Positions 41,860 through 54,115 are shown, counted from the stretch's first letter. The stretch: 64,000 bases of DNA from Breznakia pachnodae (GCF_030814225.1 NZ_JAUSUR010000002.1:62001-126000), one strand, 5' to 3'. Program-made: numbers and translations. The notes: generated from the sequence alone by a model not told the origin.

Positions 41860-42615
41860 TCATTCTTCATTTTCAAATAAATATCTGAGCATTCTTTCTG
41901 GATTGTCTAAAAATGATTTTGTTATTTGATAATGTTCAGTATCTTTATAATTCATTTCATTTACTTCATCTTCACTTATATACAAAAACTGTGCATCAGG
42001 CATCGCCATTAATATTGGAGAATGGGTGGATATGATAAATTGCGCATTACCACTTTTAGCCAACTCTTTCATTATTACCATAAATGACAGTATTCTTTGT
42101 GGTGATAATGCAGCTTCTGGTTCATCTAATATATAGATTCCCTGATTTGTAAATCGATTCTGGAATAACGATAAAAATGACTCTCCATGTGACTGTTCAT
42201 TTAATGATTTACCACCATAATATGAGAATGCGCTACTTCCATAATCACTTGACTGCTGATCAATGTAATTTGCGAAATGTGCAAAACTGTCAGCTCTCAT
42301 AAAGAAGCCATCGTTTATTTTTATTTTCCATGAAAATACTAAATAATCTATAATTCCATCTACGTCATTATCTTGCCCTTCATAAAGATGATTCTTATTT
42401 CCACCATTAATATTAAAACCACAATTGCATGCAATACTTTCTAATAATGTTGCTTTTCCAGTTCCATTATCTCCAGATATAATAAGAATTGGTTTTTTTA
42501 TTTAAATATTGAAATTCTTTTTTCTGAAAATTGGGACATTATACGGATATAATGACGGATTAGAATAATCAGTATCTTTTCTTTTAATATTTCTAAAAAA
42601 AGGTGATGTAATCAT
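41860..42615 (-). pseudogene. Decayed AAA/ABC-like ATPase gene
   Basis: One reading frame of 252 codons runs from ATG at 42615 to the stop at 41860, interrupted by TAA at 42502-42504 (codon 38). It encodes a compact predicted ATPase with signature-like QSHGESFLSL, Walker B YILDEPEAALS and H-loop IISTHSPIL. Just after the stop comes the Walker A sequence GDNGTGKA, where the essential Ser/Thr after Lys is Ala. Both defects argue for an inactive gene. A shorter frame from 42300 keeps Walker B but lacks Walker A. The upstream gap to 42650 holds nothing else. Confidence 0.85.
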
Positions 42616-42650
42616 AATTATATCCTTTCCTTAAACTAACTGCTTATTAT

Positions 42651-43094
42651 TTAATAACGATATTTGTATTGTAGATATTGTTGATGTAGAGCTTTACCAG
42701 CACTATTAAGTAACCCAACTTCTATACTTGTATATTGAATAGCAGTTGAATAGTACTTCATAATGTATGAAAAGTTTGAGATATTTTCATCTGTTTTTAC
42801 TGTTGGATCACTTCCATCAGCAAGTCGAATGTGTTGAATATACCCATCATCTGCATAAGTAATAATCATACCTTTTTCAGGTGTTGGTAAATCATCAATC
42901 TTATCAGTGTTTGGAACTTTCAGTTCTGCTCCTGATATAATTATATATTCATCCTCATTTATAAATTCAATAATTGAACCAGGTTCCATTTGTGTAGGTA
43001 TTGGATTTTCTTTTTCATTTCCCATCATAGGTGTTATTAAAGTAATAAATGTAAATAGTGTTAATATCGTAAGTATAATTCTCTTTCCTTTCAT
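42651..43094 (-). CDS. Small exported protein of unknown function
   Basis: A protein of 147 aa. A basic N terminus and hydrophobic helix (IILTILTLFTFITLITP) form a signal peptide or anchor, without a clear lipobox. The mature part contains strand motifs (SIIEFINEDEYIIISGAELKV region) and ends with a helix. The start at 43094 follows GAGGAGAAGTAAT. No family recognised. Confidence 0.65.
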   Translation of the reverse strand: MKGKRIILTILTLFTFITLITPMMGNEKENPIPTQMEPGSIIEFINEDEYIIISGAELKVPNTDKIDDLPTPEKGMIITYADDGYIQHIRLADGSDPTVKTDENISNFSYIMKYYSTAIQYTSIEVGLLNSAGKALHQQYLQYKYRY

Positions 43095-43161
43095 ATTACT
43101 TCTCCTCATGAATAATTATTCTTTCTAATTTCATTATATAATGAATCATTAAAACCACAAG

Positions 43162-43187
43162 AAAAAAAGATGACCTAAGCCATCTTT
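43162..43187 (-). terminator. Terminator of the ATP synthase operon
   Basis: On the minus strand AAAGATG and CATCTTT pair around an 8-nt loop, followed by T7 after the atpC stop codon. Confidence 0.88.
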
Positions 43188-43193
43188 CATATG

Positions 43194-43583
43194 TTACTCT
43201 TTAACGCTAATACGGTTAATTGCTTTACGTAATGCAATTTCTGCACGACGCATATTCATATCACTTTCATGAGCTTGAAGACGTTTCTCCGCTCTTGCCT
43301 TAGCAGCCATTGCACGTTCAATATCAATTTCATCTTCACCTTCTACTGAGTCGGTAAGAATCGTAGCGATATTATCTTTGAACTGCAACATACCACCTGA
43401 TACAGCATATTCTTTTGAACTATCTGCTTTTACAATATCTAGTTTACTAATTTCCAGCATTGCAACCATTGGCATGTGATCACTTAACAGACCAAATTCA
43501 CCTTCTAAACTACAGGCATTGATTTGAACTGCTTCTGTATCCAGATATAATCCATCAGGAGTTATTATTCTGACTTTCAGCAT
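43194..43583 (-). CDS. atpC: ATP synthase F1 epsilon subunit
   Basis: Epsilon subunit of 129 aa. The N-terminal beta-sandwich has LKVRIITPDGLYLD and GEFGLLSDHMPMVAML; the C-terminal helical hairpin has RAEKRLQAHE. It is slightly short for the family but complete. It is the last gene of the operon, 2 bp after atpD. Confidence 0.96.
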   Translation of the reverse strand: MLKVRIITPDGLYLDTEAVQINACSLEGEFGLLSDHMPMVAMLEISKLDIVKADSSKEYAVSGGMLQFKDNIATILTDSVEGEDEIDIERAMAAKARAEKRLQAHESDMNMRRAEIALRKAINRISVKE

Positions 43584-43585
43584 AA

Positions 43586-45848
<2,263 letters not shown>

Positions 45849-45851
45849 AAA

Positions 45852-47369
45852 CTACTCTTTCATAGCTACAAAACTATTTGTAAATTCTTCAACAGCATCC
45901 TTTAAACGACTTTCTAAATCATCACTGATACTGTTTTCCACTGTTAATTCTTCCACTAAATCTGCATATTTATCTTTCATGAATACATGTAAGTCTGCTT
46001 CATATGCTTTAATATCTTCTACTGCAACTTTTACTAAGAAACGATGTTTCGCTGCAAACAATGATAATACTTGTTCAACCACTGTAAGTGGTGAATATTG
46101 ATCTTGTTTCAGTAATTCTGTTAAACGTTCCCCATGATCCAATGTTGCTTTTGTTGCTGGATCTAAATCACTACCAAATTGTGAGAATGCCTGTAATTCA
46201 CGATATTGAGCAAGTTCTAGTTTTAATGAACCAGATACTTGTTTCATCGATTTTACTTGCGCTGCACTACCAACACGTGATACTGATAATCCACTATCTA
46301 CTGCAGGACGAACCCCTGCATTGAATAATTCAGTTTGAAGGAAAATTTGTCCATCCGTAATTGAAATAACATTTGTAGGAATATATGCTGCGATATCTCC
46401 TGCTTGTGTTTCAATAATTGGAAGAGCCGTTAATGATCCTAACCCATATTCTTCGTTTAATTTTGCACTACGTTCCAATAATCTTGAATGTAGATAGAAT
46501 ACATCACCAGGATATGCTTCACGTCCTGGAGGACGTTTTAGTAGTAAAGACATTGTACGATAAGCTACCGCATGTTTACTTAAATCATCATAGATAATAA
46601 GTACATCTTCACCTTGTTCCATCCACTCTTCACCAATTGTACACCCTGCATAAGGTGCAATATATTGAAGTGGTGCTGCTTCACTAGCTGTTGATGATAC
46701 AATCGTTGTATATTTAAGGGCATCATGCGCTCTTAACTTTTCTACAATTTGGGCAACAGTACTAGCTTTTTGTCCAATCGCTACATAGATACATTTTACG
46801 TTTTGTCCCTTTTGGTTCAAAATTGTATCAATTGCAATTGCCGTCTTACCTGTCTGACGATCCCCAATGATCAACTCACGTTGACCTTTACCGACAGGGA
46901 TCATTGAGTCAATACACTTTAGTCCGGTCTGTAAAGGTTGATGTACAGATTTACGTGTCATAACTCCAGGAGCAACACGTTCAACTGGACGATGCTTATC
47001 GGAAACGATAGGCTCTCCACCATCAATTGCTTGTCCTAGGGCATTTACTACACGTCCTAACATCATATCACCAACTGGTACTTCAATAATACGACCAATT
47101 CTTTTTACTTCATCACCTTCCTTGATTCCAGCATCTGAACCCATTAATACGGCTCCAACATGCTCTTCTTCAAGGTTTAATACCATTCCATATACATCGC
47201 CTGGGAATAGCAGTAATTCTCCTGCCATTGCTTTCTCTAAACCATAGATCAGCGCAATTCCATCCCCTACGGTAATAACAGTACCTGTTTCACTAATTTC
47301 CAACGTATCATCATAACGTTTGATCTGTTCTTTTATAATATCACTTATTTCTTCAGGTCTTATATCCAT
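45852..47369 (-). CDS. atpA: ATP synthase F1 alpha subunit
   Basis: Non-catalytic nucleotide-binding subunit of 505 aa. P-loop GDRQTGKT and the signature [14 protein letters not shown] are intact. Standard length. It follows atpH by 19 bp with a GAGGTGGAGACT-type ribosome site. Confidence 0.98.
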   Translation of the reverse strand: MDIRPEEISDIIKEQIKRYDDTLEISETGTVITVGDGIALIYGLEKAMAGELLLFPGDVYGMVLNLEEEHVGAVLMGSDAGIKEGDEVKRIGRIIEVPVGDMMLGRVVNALGQAIDGGEPIVSDKHRPVERVAPGVMTRKSVHQPLQTGLKCIDSMIPVGKGQRELIIGDRQTGKTAIAIDTILNQKGQNVKCIYVAIGQKASTVAQIVEKLRAHDALKYTTIVSSTASEAAPLQYIAPYAGCTIGEEWMEQGEDVLIIYDDLSKHAVAYRTMSLLLKRPPGREAYPGDVFYLHSRLLERSAKLNEEYGLGSLTALPIIETQAGDIAAYIPTNVISITDGQIFLQTELFNAGVRPAVDSGLSVSRVGSAAQVKSMKQVSGSLKLELAQYRELQAFSQFGSDLDPATKATLDHGERLTELLKQDQYSPLTVVEQVLSLFAAKHRFLVKVAVEDIKAYEADLHVFMKDKYADLVEELTVENSISDDLESRLKDAVEEFTNSFVAMKE

Positions 47370-47388
47370 TAGTCTCCACCTCGCTTTT

Positions 47389-47928
47389 CTATAGTACTTT
47401 TTTTGCGACTTTGTCTTTCATTCTATTCAATTGGTTTTCAATTGTATTATCCAATACTTCATCAGCCACTTTTATACGGATTCCCGCAATCAAAGAAGCA
47501 TCGATTCTTGTTTCGTATTCGATTTTCTTTTGACGCTTGGTTTCAAGCATCTTTACAATTGCATCCAAGTCTTCATTACTTAACTTTGTTGCACTATAAA
47601 TATAGGCAACTTCAATTCCGTTATATTCATTATACAAACGCGTAAAATAACGTTTTATATCATGAATACTCTGAAATCTGTTTCGATCTACAAGCAGTTT
47701 TAAAAAGTTCATCACAAGTGGATCAATTCCTTTAAAAATCTCATCCAATAAACGTTTACGTTCATCTTTATCCACTTTAGGATGTTTTAAAACTTTTGCA
47801 AGATCCTTGTTTTCTACGATTACTCGATCGATATCCACCAAGTTACTTTTAAAAATATCTAATTTTTTTTCATCTACTCCGAGTTCAAACAGAGCCTGTG
47901 AGTAACGAGTGGCTGCTAAGCTTGCCAT
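47389..47928 (-). CDS. atpH: ATP synthase F1 delta subunit
   Basis: Peripheral-stalk subunit of 179 aa. Typical start ([12 protein letters not shown]) and conserved C-terminal [26 protein letters not shown] region. Overlaps the end of atpF by 13 bases. Confidence 0.96.
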   Translation of the reverse strand: MASLAATRYSQALFELGVDEKKLDIFKSNLVDIDRVIVENKDLAKVLKHPKVDKDERKRLLDEIFKGIDPLVMNFLKLLVDRNRFQSIHDIKRYFTRLYNEYNGIEVAYIYSATKLSNEDLDAIVKMLETKRQKKIEYETRIDASLIAGIRIKVADEVLDNTIENQLNRMKDKVAKKVL

Positions 47929-48437
47929 GATTCATCATCCTCAGCTTTTTCAATGAAATCTTTTACATATTTTTTATGAACATCTTCGTCCAGTTCTTTT
48001 TCCACAACTTTTTTCGCTGCCATAAATGCAACTTCACTGATCTCTTCTTTGATTTGTTCGCGAACATTTGCCTTTTCACGTTCAATATCATGCAGTGCTT
48101 TTTCTTTCATGATTGCAGCATTGTTTCTTGCATCACCAACGATAGCACTCGCTTCCGTTGTCGCACGTTGTTTTGCGCTTGAAACAATTTCTGTTGCTTC
48201 CGCACGTGCTCCTGCAAGTTTTTCTTCATATTGCTGCTTCATTTCTTCACTCGCCTGTAAATTACTTTGTGATTCATCTAACTCACTTTGAATGTGAGCA
48301 GCTCTGCCATCAAGATAGTCTTTAGCATAACGCCAGAAGAATTTTCTAGCGATTACGATAATCAAAAAAGTAGAGATTAAAACTAACCCCATATCCACCA
48401 AGTTAATGCGTAGATAATTGTCAATGTTTATACCCAT
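47916..48437 (-). CDS. atpF: ATP synthase Fo b subunit
   Basis: Stator subunit of 173 aa. One N-terminal membrane helix (about 15-33), then a long coiled coil rich in Glu, Lys and Ala (SEEMKQQYEEKLAGARAEA). Overlaps atpH. Forms the peripheral stalk with delta. Confidence 0.96.
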   Translation of the reverse strand: MGINIDNYLRINLVDMGLVLISTFLIIVIARKFFWRYAKDYLDGRAAHIQSELDESQSNLQASEEMKQQYEEKLAGARAEATEIVSSAKQRATTEASAIVGDARNNAAIMKEKALHDIEREKANVREQIKEEISEVAFMAAKKVVEKELDEDVHKKYVKDFIEKAEDDESWQA

Positions 48438-48462
48438 AGGATTGCTCCCTCCTCTACTTTAA

Positions 48463-48708
48463 TTAAGCTTTTAAGAAAATTAATAATAATGCAATTACAA
48501 GTGCATAGATACCTGTTGTTTCCGCTAACGCGATTCCAAGTACCATGATTGAACGAATCTTACCAGCTGCTTCTGGGTTACGTCCTACTGCTTCCGCACC
48601 TTTACCTGCTGCGATTCCTTGTCCAATACCTGAACCTAAACCACCAATCATTGCAATTCCTGCTCCTAATACTGCCATACCTGCTACAAAAGCTTCATTA
48701 AATTCCAT
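48463..48708 (-). CDS. atpE: ATP synthase Fo c subunit, probable Na+ type
   Basis: Rotor-ring subunit of 81 aa with two membrane helices joined by the RNPEAAGK loop. The ion-binding Glu63 lies in [10 protein letters not shown]. Gln30 in the first helix, Thr64 after the Glu and Tyr68 match the pattern of Na+-binding c subunits (Gln, Glu-Ser/Thr, Tyr), whereas proton types lack the Gln-Ser/Thr set. Na+ coupling is an inference from these residues. Confidence 0.96.
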   Translation of the reverse strand: MEFNEAFVAGMAVLGAGIAMIGGLGSGIGQGIAAGKGAEAVGRNPEAAGKIRSIMVLGIALAETTGIYALVIALLLIFLKA

Positions 48709-48752
48709 TTTATTTTCCTCCTCTTTTGTATTTATCCAAATCTTTCATTTTT

Positions 48753-49463
48753 TTAATCTTCATTACTTCCAATAGCATCTGCCAAATAGAAAGATACTAA
48801 TGTAAAGAATATATACGTCTGCATAAATGCTGTAAATATATCAAAGTACATATGTAGGAATGGGGTTGCCACGTACATCAATGCACCAGCTGGTATAAAC
48901 AGCTTCAACAACGTTTCCAACAACATATACAACAGACCAATAATAATCGTACCACCAAGTATATTACCAAATAAACGAAGTGTCAGTGACACTGGAGTCG
49001 CTAAGTCTCCAATTACATTTAATGGCATTAAGAATGGGGTTGGATCACACCATGCTTTTAATTTACCTTTTAAACCATTCTTCTTAATATCACTTCCATG
49101 AATTAAGATAATGGCAAGTAACGTAAGTGTGATTGTCACACTCATATTACCAGTTGGGGGTTGTAGTCCAATTAATCCCATCAGGTTACTGATAACCATA
49201 ACAATCATAATTGTACCCATCGCTGGTAAGTACTTCCATGTCTGCTCATTCAGATTTCCTTTAAGCACCATCGAACACATGTTAACGAGTTGCTCAAATA
49301 CTAACACTACTCCTTTTGGAGCTTTGGTTGGATCTGCCTTCTTAATTTTGCTTCCAGCCCAAACTAACAGGACGGTTACAAATATACAGATTACTATCCA
49401 AATCAGAATACTCTGATGGATAAAAAGCTCATGTTCACCAAAATGAATCAATAATCCTTCCAA
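48753..49463 (-). CDS. atpB: ATP synthase Fo a subunit
   Basis: Membrane subunit of 236 aa with five to six helices. The essential arginine is in LTLRLFGNILGG near residue 167. It forms the ion half-channels with the c ring. It is followed by atpE in standard order. Confidence 0.97.
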   Translation of the reverse strand: MEGLLIHFGEHELFIHQSILIWIVICIFVTVLLVWAGSKIKKADPTKAPKGVVLVFEQLVNMCSMVLKGNLNEQTWKYLPAMGTIMIVMVISNLMGLIGLQPPTGNMSVTITLTLLAIILIHGSDIKKNGLKGKLKAWCDPTPFLMPLNVIGDLATPVSLTLRLFGNILGGTIIIGLLYMLLETLLKLFIPAGALMYVATPFLHMYFDIFTAFMQTYIFFTLVSFYLADAIGSNED

Positions 49464-49464
49464 T

Positions 49465-49827
49465 CTATATCTCCTCCTTTCGTGTTCTTAGGGTATGAAT
49501 CTTAATTGCCAGATTGACACTTAAGAATCCCAATAACATAAATACTATACTTAAACCTACCTGCATTCCCAAGTAAATAAGAATACCGTAGAGAATAAAG
49601 CGAATCATATACTGAATTGTTGCATTTCTTGATGCGTGAGGACTGTGAAGTAAGTTTTTAGAAGATACGACAATATTACGAAATCCAATAATATTTAATA
49701 TTCCTCCATACACTACACTTAACCCATTCATTACATCCATGCTGACAATTCCACATACCAGTGCAATCACTGCCATAATAAGAAGTGCAAGTTTTTCAAT
49801 TTCTTTATACATCTTATCGTCATTCAT
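49465..49827 (-). CDS. atpI: ATP synthase subunit I
   Basis: A protein of 120 aa with four hydrophobic helices, typical of the AtpI family that helps assemble the c ring. ATG at 49827 follows AGGTGATGATC and overlaps the preceding stop codon; two upstream in-frame starts fall within the ribosome site. One bp separates it from atpB. Confidence 0.8.
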   Translation of the reverse strand: MNDDKMYKEIEKLALLIMAVIALVCGIVSMDVMNGLSVVYGGILNIIGFRNIVVSSKNLLHSPHASRNATIQYMIRFILYGILIYLGMQVGLSIVFMLLGFLSVNLAIKIHTLRTRKEEI

Positions 49828-50008
49828 GATCATCACCTGCGTCTTTTATTAACTTATACAGACTTCCGATTATTACATACAGTAGTAATACCATCATCAC
49901 AATCGGTGTCGTGTGTAAGTATTCATCAATATAATTTCCTAACAGTACCGCAATAATAACTCCCGCTATCATCCGTCCAATAAAACGCATGACAGACATT
50001 TGTTTCAC
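49820..50008 (-). CDS. atpZ: AtpZ-like small membrane protein
   Basis: A protein of 62 aa with two helices and a short polar tail, the size and position of AtpZ in ATP synthase operons (proposed to form a small cation channel with AtpI). It starts with GTG overlapping the upp stop codon (TAGTG) and has no separate ribosome site, so translation depends on upp. ATG at 49999 is an alternative start. Confidence 0.75.
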   Translation of the reverse strand: MKQMSVMRFIGRMIAGVIIAVLLGNYIDEYLHTTPIVMMVLLLYVIIGSLYKLIKDAGDDHE

Positions 50009-50628
50009 TATTTTGTACCGAAGATACGATCTCCTGCATCTCCTAATCCAGGAACGATATATCCTTTTTCATTTAATTTTTCATCAAGTGCTGCTAAATA
50101 GATATCAACGTCTGGATGTAATTCTTCAATTACTTTCACTCCTTCAGGAGCTCCAACCAGACATACAAGACGAATATCTTTTGCACCTTGTTTTTTCACC
50201 ATGTCGATTGCTGCACTAGCACTACCACCAGTTGCTAACATCGGATCTACAATCATTACTACAGCATCATCAATATTTGGTGGGTATTTTTCAAAATATA
50301 CATGTGGTTGTAATGTTTCTTCATCACGATATAAACCAACATGTGCCACCTTAACTGTAGGGATAAGATTTGATATTCCATCAACCATTCCTAGCCCTGC
50401 TCTTAAGATTGGAACCAGAATGATATCTTTTTCTAATTCATATGTTTTCATTTCTTGAATTGGTGTCTCAATTGTAACTTCCTTAACTGGTAAATTACGC
50501 GTAATTTCATACGCCATCAGACCTCCAATTTCGTCTAGATTTTCGCGGAAATCTTTCGTTTTTGTTTCCACTTTTCTCATCTGCGTTAACTTGTGTGTAA
50601 TCAGTGGGTGTTCTAGTACTTTCAACAT
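50008..50628 (-). CDS. upp: Uracil phosphoribosyltransferase
   Basis: A protein of 206 aa. The PRPP-binding motif [13 protein letters not shown] near residue 128 and the uracil-site segment [14 protein letters not shown] at the C terminus are conserved. Converts uracil and PRPP to UMP. It is the first gene of the ATP synthase operon, an arrangement seen in other Bacillota. Confidence 0.97.
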   Translation of the reverse strand: MLKVLEHPLITHKLTQMRKVETKTKDFRENLDEIGGLMAYEITRNLPVKEVTIETPIQEMKTYELEKDIILVPILRAGLGMVDGISNLIPTVKVAHVGLYRDEETLQPHVYFEKYPPNIDDAVVMIVDPMLATGGSASAAIDMVKKQGAKDIRLVCLVGAPEGVKVIEELHPDVDIYLAALDEKLNEKGYIVPGLGDAGDRIFGTK

Positions 50629-50667
50629 AGATATTTTCTCCTTATTATAAAAATTCTCAGTACGTTA

Positions 50668-50696
50668 ATTATACTATCTTCAAATAGCACATTCAA
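50668..50696 (-). promoter_or_regulatory. Promoter of the upp-atp operon
   Basis: On the minus strand TTGAAT (50691-50696) and a perfect TATAAT (50668-50673) are 17 bp apart. The leader of about 35 nt has an AAGGAGAAA ribosome site for upp. Confidence 0.75.
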
Positions 50697-50725
50697 TAAA
50701 TTCCTTAGAAAATATCGGATAATTC

Positions 50726-51961
50726 TTAATCTACTACAGGGATCTCACAGTGGTCTTTGTTTTTCAGACGTTCTGCCAAAGGATCTTCAGCATATACAGT
50801 CGTATGACCTCTATCCTTATATACTATTTTTAATAGAATTGGAGTTACGATTGTGGTAATAATTACCATCAGAATAATTGGAGTAAAGAACTCTTCTTTC
50901 ATTAACCCGGCACTTACACCTTTTGTGGCAATAATAAGTGCTACTTCACCACGACAGATCATTCCAACACCAATACGTAATGCACTGATATTTGGTAACT
51001 TACAGATCTTCGCTCCAAGTCCACAACCAATAACTTTACTTAATATTGAAACTACTACAATTAATATACTAAACCAGATAATTTCACTGCTCATTGCAGG
51101 TATTACTGCCTTTAATCCAATACTTGCAAAGAAGACTGGAGTAAAGAACATATATCCAAGTGTATCTGTTCGATGCGTTACATATGTACAACGTGCGGTT
51201 TTCGCAATCATAAGTCCTGCTACGAATGCTCCTGTAATATCAGCAACACCGAATACTTCTTCAGCTATGAAAGCATAGATCAAACAGAAGGCAAACGCAA
51301 TAATTGAGAAACGACGACGATCAATGTGTGATTTACGCATCCATTTATCAAATTGTTTGTGGAAGAAATAACCGATTACCCCACTCATCGCAAAGAATGC
51401 AACAATCTTAACAATTACCATTAATAAGTCAACATCACCTTGTGCCATTCCCATAACAACGGTTAAGGCAATAATACCTAATACATCATCAATTAATGCA
51501 GCTCCAAGAATAATGTTTCCACTTCTACTCGATAATTTTCCTAACTCTTTTAATGTTTCAACAGTAATACTTACGGATGTTGCCGTTAAGATAACACCGA
51601 TAAATACGTTTTGAAGCATTGTATCCGTTCCTGTATTGAACATTGATGCCACTACAAATCCACCAATTAATGGAATGATAACTCCCAGTATCGCTACCAA
51701 GAAAGATGCAACACCTGTTTTCTTCAATTCCGATATATCTGTTTCCAGTCCTGCTGAGAACATTAGGATAATAACTCCTACCTCACTTACCTGAACTAAA
51801 AAGTCGGTTTCATGTAATACATTGAAGCCTGCTGGTCCTAAAACCAAACCTGCTAATAAGGCCCCTACGACCTGTGGCATTGCAATCTGTCTTGTGAACA
51901 AACCAAGCAGTTTTGTTGATAATAAAATCAATGCAATATCCAATAAAAAGTAATAAGACAT
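50726..51961 (-). CDS. CPA2-family cation/proton antiporter
   Basis: A membrane antiporter of 411 aa with about 12 helices. The Na+/H+ exchanger domain is marked by GALLAGLVLGPAGF near residue 37, GAALIDDVLGIIALT (tandem aspartates, near 152) and GMICRGEVALIIATKG near 340. It lacks a C-terminal RCK/TrkA-N domain. It may balance Na+ or K+ with the ATP synthase, which is a neighbour on the same strand. Confidence 0.92.
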   Translation of the reverse strand: MSYYFLLDIALILLSTKLLGLFTRQIAMPQVVGALLAGLVLGPAGFNVLHETDFLVQVSEVGVIILMFSAGLETDISELKKTGVASFLVAILGVIIPLIGGFVVASMFNTGTDTMLQNVFIGVILTATSVSITVETLKELGKLSSRSGNIILGAALIDDVLGIIALTVVMGMAQGDVDLLMVIVKIVAFFAMSGVIGYFFHKQFDKWMRKSHIDRRRFSIIAFAFCLIYAFIAEEVFGVADITGAFVAGLMIAKTARCTYVTHRTDTLGYMFFTPVFFASIGLKAVIPAMSSEIIWFSILIVVVSILSKVIGCGLGAKICKLPNISALRIGVGMICRGEVALIIATKGVSAGLMKEEFFTPIILMVIITTIVTPILLKIVYKDRGHTTVYAEDPLAERLKNKDHCEIPVVD

Positions 51962-52017
51962 TTTGTCTACCTCCGCTTAACATAAACGAGTAATATTGTA
52001 CTCCTATTTTTCTAAAA

Positions 52018-52043
52018 GTAAAGCACTTTTCAAAGTGTTTTTA
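52018..52043 (-). terminator. Weak terminator after the MATE gene
   Basis: AAAGCACTTT and AAAGTGTTTT pair (one G-T) around two bases; A/T-rich sequence flanks both sides. Moderate support. Confidence 0.5.
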
Positions 52044-53453
52044 TTTTGCCATCATTGACATCTCTTCTGTTGCCATTTCTGGCTTATAATCCATAAGATA
52101 ATTAATCTCTTTCATTTCTCTAACCACAAAAATAATTGCTAGAATTGCTGCTGCCCCATCGGCGATAGGACCAGCATAAATAACTCCTTCAAGTCCAAAG
52201 AATATTGGGAATATTACAACTAATGGTAATAAGAATATTACCTGACGTGTTAGTGACATAAAGACACCACGACTCGCCTTCCCAATTGATGTAAAGAAGT
52301 TTGATGTAACTGGCTGTATTCCATTTACAAATGTACAGAACATAAAGACTCGTAAATACTGCTCTCCAAATTGGAAATATTCCGCACTACCATCTCCAAA
52401 TACACGAATGATACTATCTGGGAACAATTGGAAACAAGCAAATGCAATTACCGCAACAACCGTAGCTGCTGTAGCTGCAATCTTATAGGTCTGCTTCACT
52501 CTATCATAATTCTTCGCTCCATAGTTGAACCCAACAATCGGCTGACACCCTTGTGCAATTCCAATTACAATTGACAGGAATACGATATTTACCTTCGAGA
52601 CAATCCCAACAACTGCCAGTGGTATTTCACTTCCATAGATGGATAGTTCACCATAATGGGTCAATACCTGATTCATCGTAATCTGAACTGCAGTAATTGC
52701 AAGTTGATTAAAACTTGCGGCAGTTCCTAAAGATGTAATCATCTTTGTATATTCTAATTTAGGTACGTAATCTTCTTTTTCTATTTTCACTGATTTATAG
52801 TGTAATAAATACCATAATACCAGAATTCCTGATACTACCTGACCAATCACTGTTGCCCAAGCTCCTCCAGCAATTCCCATATCAAAGGTAAAGATAAATA
52901 ATGGGTCTAAAATTGTGTTGATAATCGCTCCAATTAATACAAAAATCATTGCCGTCATTGGACTGCGATCAGCACGAACCAGATGACCTCCAGCTGTTGA
53001 AACAATTAGGAATGGTATCCCAATTGCAGTAATTCCTGTATAGGTAAGTGCATAAGGCATTACCTTTTCTGTTGCCCCAAACAACGACATTAATGGTTCT
53101 AAAAATAATAATACAATTACCATTAATACAACCCCTGATATAACCATTAAGGAAATACTATTTCCAATAATATGTTTTGCTCTTTCTTCTTTCTTAGCCC
53201 CCATTGCCAAGTTGAAGTTTGATGCTCCTCCAATTCCAATTAGTAATGCAATTGCAGTACAAATCGTACTTAGTGGAAATGCGACATTGGTTGCGGCATT
53301 CCCCAAAATACCAACACCTTGTCCAATAAAAATCTGGTCTACTATATTGTATAAAGAACCTACTAACATACTTATTATGGCAGGCCCTGAAAATTTAAGG
53401 ATTAACTTCCCTATTCGTTCGCTTCCAAGCGGATTTACTACATTCTCACTCAT
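52041..53453 (-). CDS. MATE-family efflux transporter
   Basis: A transporter of 470 aa with 12 predicted helices. MATE features: SLYNIVDQIFIGQGVGILGNAATN near residue 41 and the repeat after residue 250. Most similar in style to the MepA/DinF group. It is divergent from a TetR gene and shares its palindromic promoter. Ribosome site AGGAGGAGCAT. Probably exports the TetR ligand. Confidence 0.94.
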   Translation of the reverse strand: MSENVVNPLGSERIGKLILKFSGPAIISMLVGSLYNIVDQIFIGQGVGILGNAATNVAFPLSTICTAIALLIGIGGASNFNLAMGAKKEERAKHIIGNSISLMVISGVVLMVIVLLFLEPLMSLFGATEKVMPYALTYTGITAIGIPFLIVSTAGGHLVRADRSPMTAMIFVLIGAIINTILDPLFIFTFDMGIAGGAWATVIGQVVSGILVLWYLLHYKSVKIEKEDYVPKLEYTKMITSLGTAASFNQLAITAVQITMNQVLTHYGELSIYGSEIPLAVVGIVSKVNIVFLSIVIGIAQGCQPIVGFNYGAKNYDRVKQTYKIAATAATVVAVIAFACFQLFPDSIIRVFGDGSAEYFQFGEQYLRVFMFCTFVNGIQPVTSNFFTSIGKASRGVFMSLTRQVIFLLPLVVIFPIFFGLEGVIYAGPIADGAAAILAIIFVVREMKEINYLMDYKPEMATEEMSMMAK

Positions 53454-53472
53454 ATGCTCCTCCTTATTACTC

Positions 53473-53506
53473 TTGACATTTTAGTACGTTTGTACTAGAA
53501 TGTCAA
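53473..53506. promoter_or_regulatory. Symmetric bidirectional promoter/operator, tetR-MATE
   Basis: A long interrupted palindrome: TTGACATT (53473-53480) and AATGTCAA (53499-53506) with inner arms AGTAC/GTACT. On the plus strand it reads TTGACA-17-TAGAAT (-10 at 53496-53501). On the minus strand the same DNA reads TTGACA-17-TAAAAT (-35 at 53501-53506, -10 at 53478-53483). Thus each -35 overlaps the other -10. It should be the TetR operator. Confidence 0.9.
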
Positions 53507-53508
53507 AT

Positions 53509-54105
53509 ATGAAAACGCCTACAAAAGTAAAAATTTTAAATACAGCTCGAGATTTGTTTAATAAAGAAGGTTATAATCGTGTTTCTATGCGTGATATTGC
53601 AGCTGCTTTAGACATGAGTGTTGGTAACTTAACCTACCATTTCAAGAAGAAAGAAGACTTGGTAGAAGCCATCGTATTACGAAGTCATATGGCTTATGTA
53701 ATACCACAACCAGCTTCATCGATTGAAGAATTGGATGAACTGTTTAAAAAGAAAAGAGTTCATCATAAAGACAATGCTTATTACTATCGTCACTATAAAC
53801 AATTATCTCGTATCAGTATTATTATTAAAGATGTCCAACAGGAAGCAACCTATGACTTCTACCATGCACTGAAGAAAACATTTGAGAATCTTCAGGCCAA
53901 TGGACTTATGCAAAAGGAAAGCATTCCTAACCAATATGATTCGCTTATTCAGATTATTATGGCATCTAATGTTTATGGTGCACCTGAAGTAACAGGATTT
54001 GAAAAAAGGCCTCTTGTGGAGACCTATTGGAATGTTATCCATTTTTTCTTAACTGATAAAGGAAAAGACGATTATCATAAAATGCGCACTCAGAATATAT
54101 CCTGA
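53509..54105 (+). CDS. TetR-family regulator
   Basis: A regulator of 198 aa. The N-terminal helix-turn-helix reads VSMRDIAAALDMSVGNLTYHFKKKEDL, followed by an all-helical ligand domain. An in-frame ATG at 53500 lies inside the -10 hexamer and cannot be in the mRNA, so 53509 is the start. This is 7 bp after the -10 and has no ribosome site, suggesting a leaderless transcript. It should repress itself and the divergent MATE gene. Confidence 0.92.
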   Translation: MKTPTKVKILNTARDLFNKEGYNRVSMRDIAAALDMSVGNLTYHFKKKEDLVEAIVLRSHMAYVIPQPASSIEELDELFKKKRVHHKDNAYYYRHYKQLSRISIIIKDVQQEATYDFYHALKKTFENLQANGLMQKESIPNQYDSLIQIIMASNVYGAPEVTGFEKRPLVETYWNVIHFFLTDKGKDDYHKMRTQNIS

Positions 54106-54115
54106 GTGCGTTTTT
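54085..54115 (+). terminator. TetR-gene terminator, possibly bidirectional
   Basis: CGCACTCAG and CTGAGTGCG form a 9-bp perfect stem around 8 nt, followed by T5. The stem includes the stop region of the TetR gene and also faces the end of nanE. Confidence 0.88.

Noticed and set aside
41860-42300. Treating the 146-aa frame as an intact ATPase
   Set aside because: It lacks Walker A, which is found in the same frame upstream, after a nonsense codon, so it is the remnant of a longer gene.
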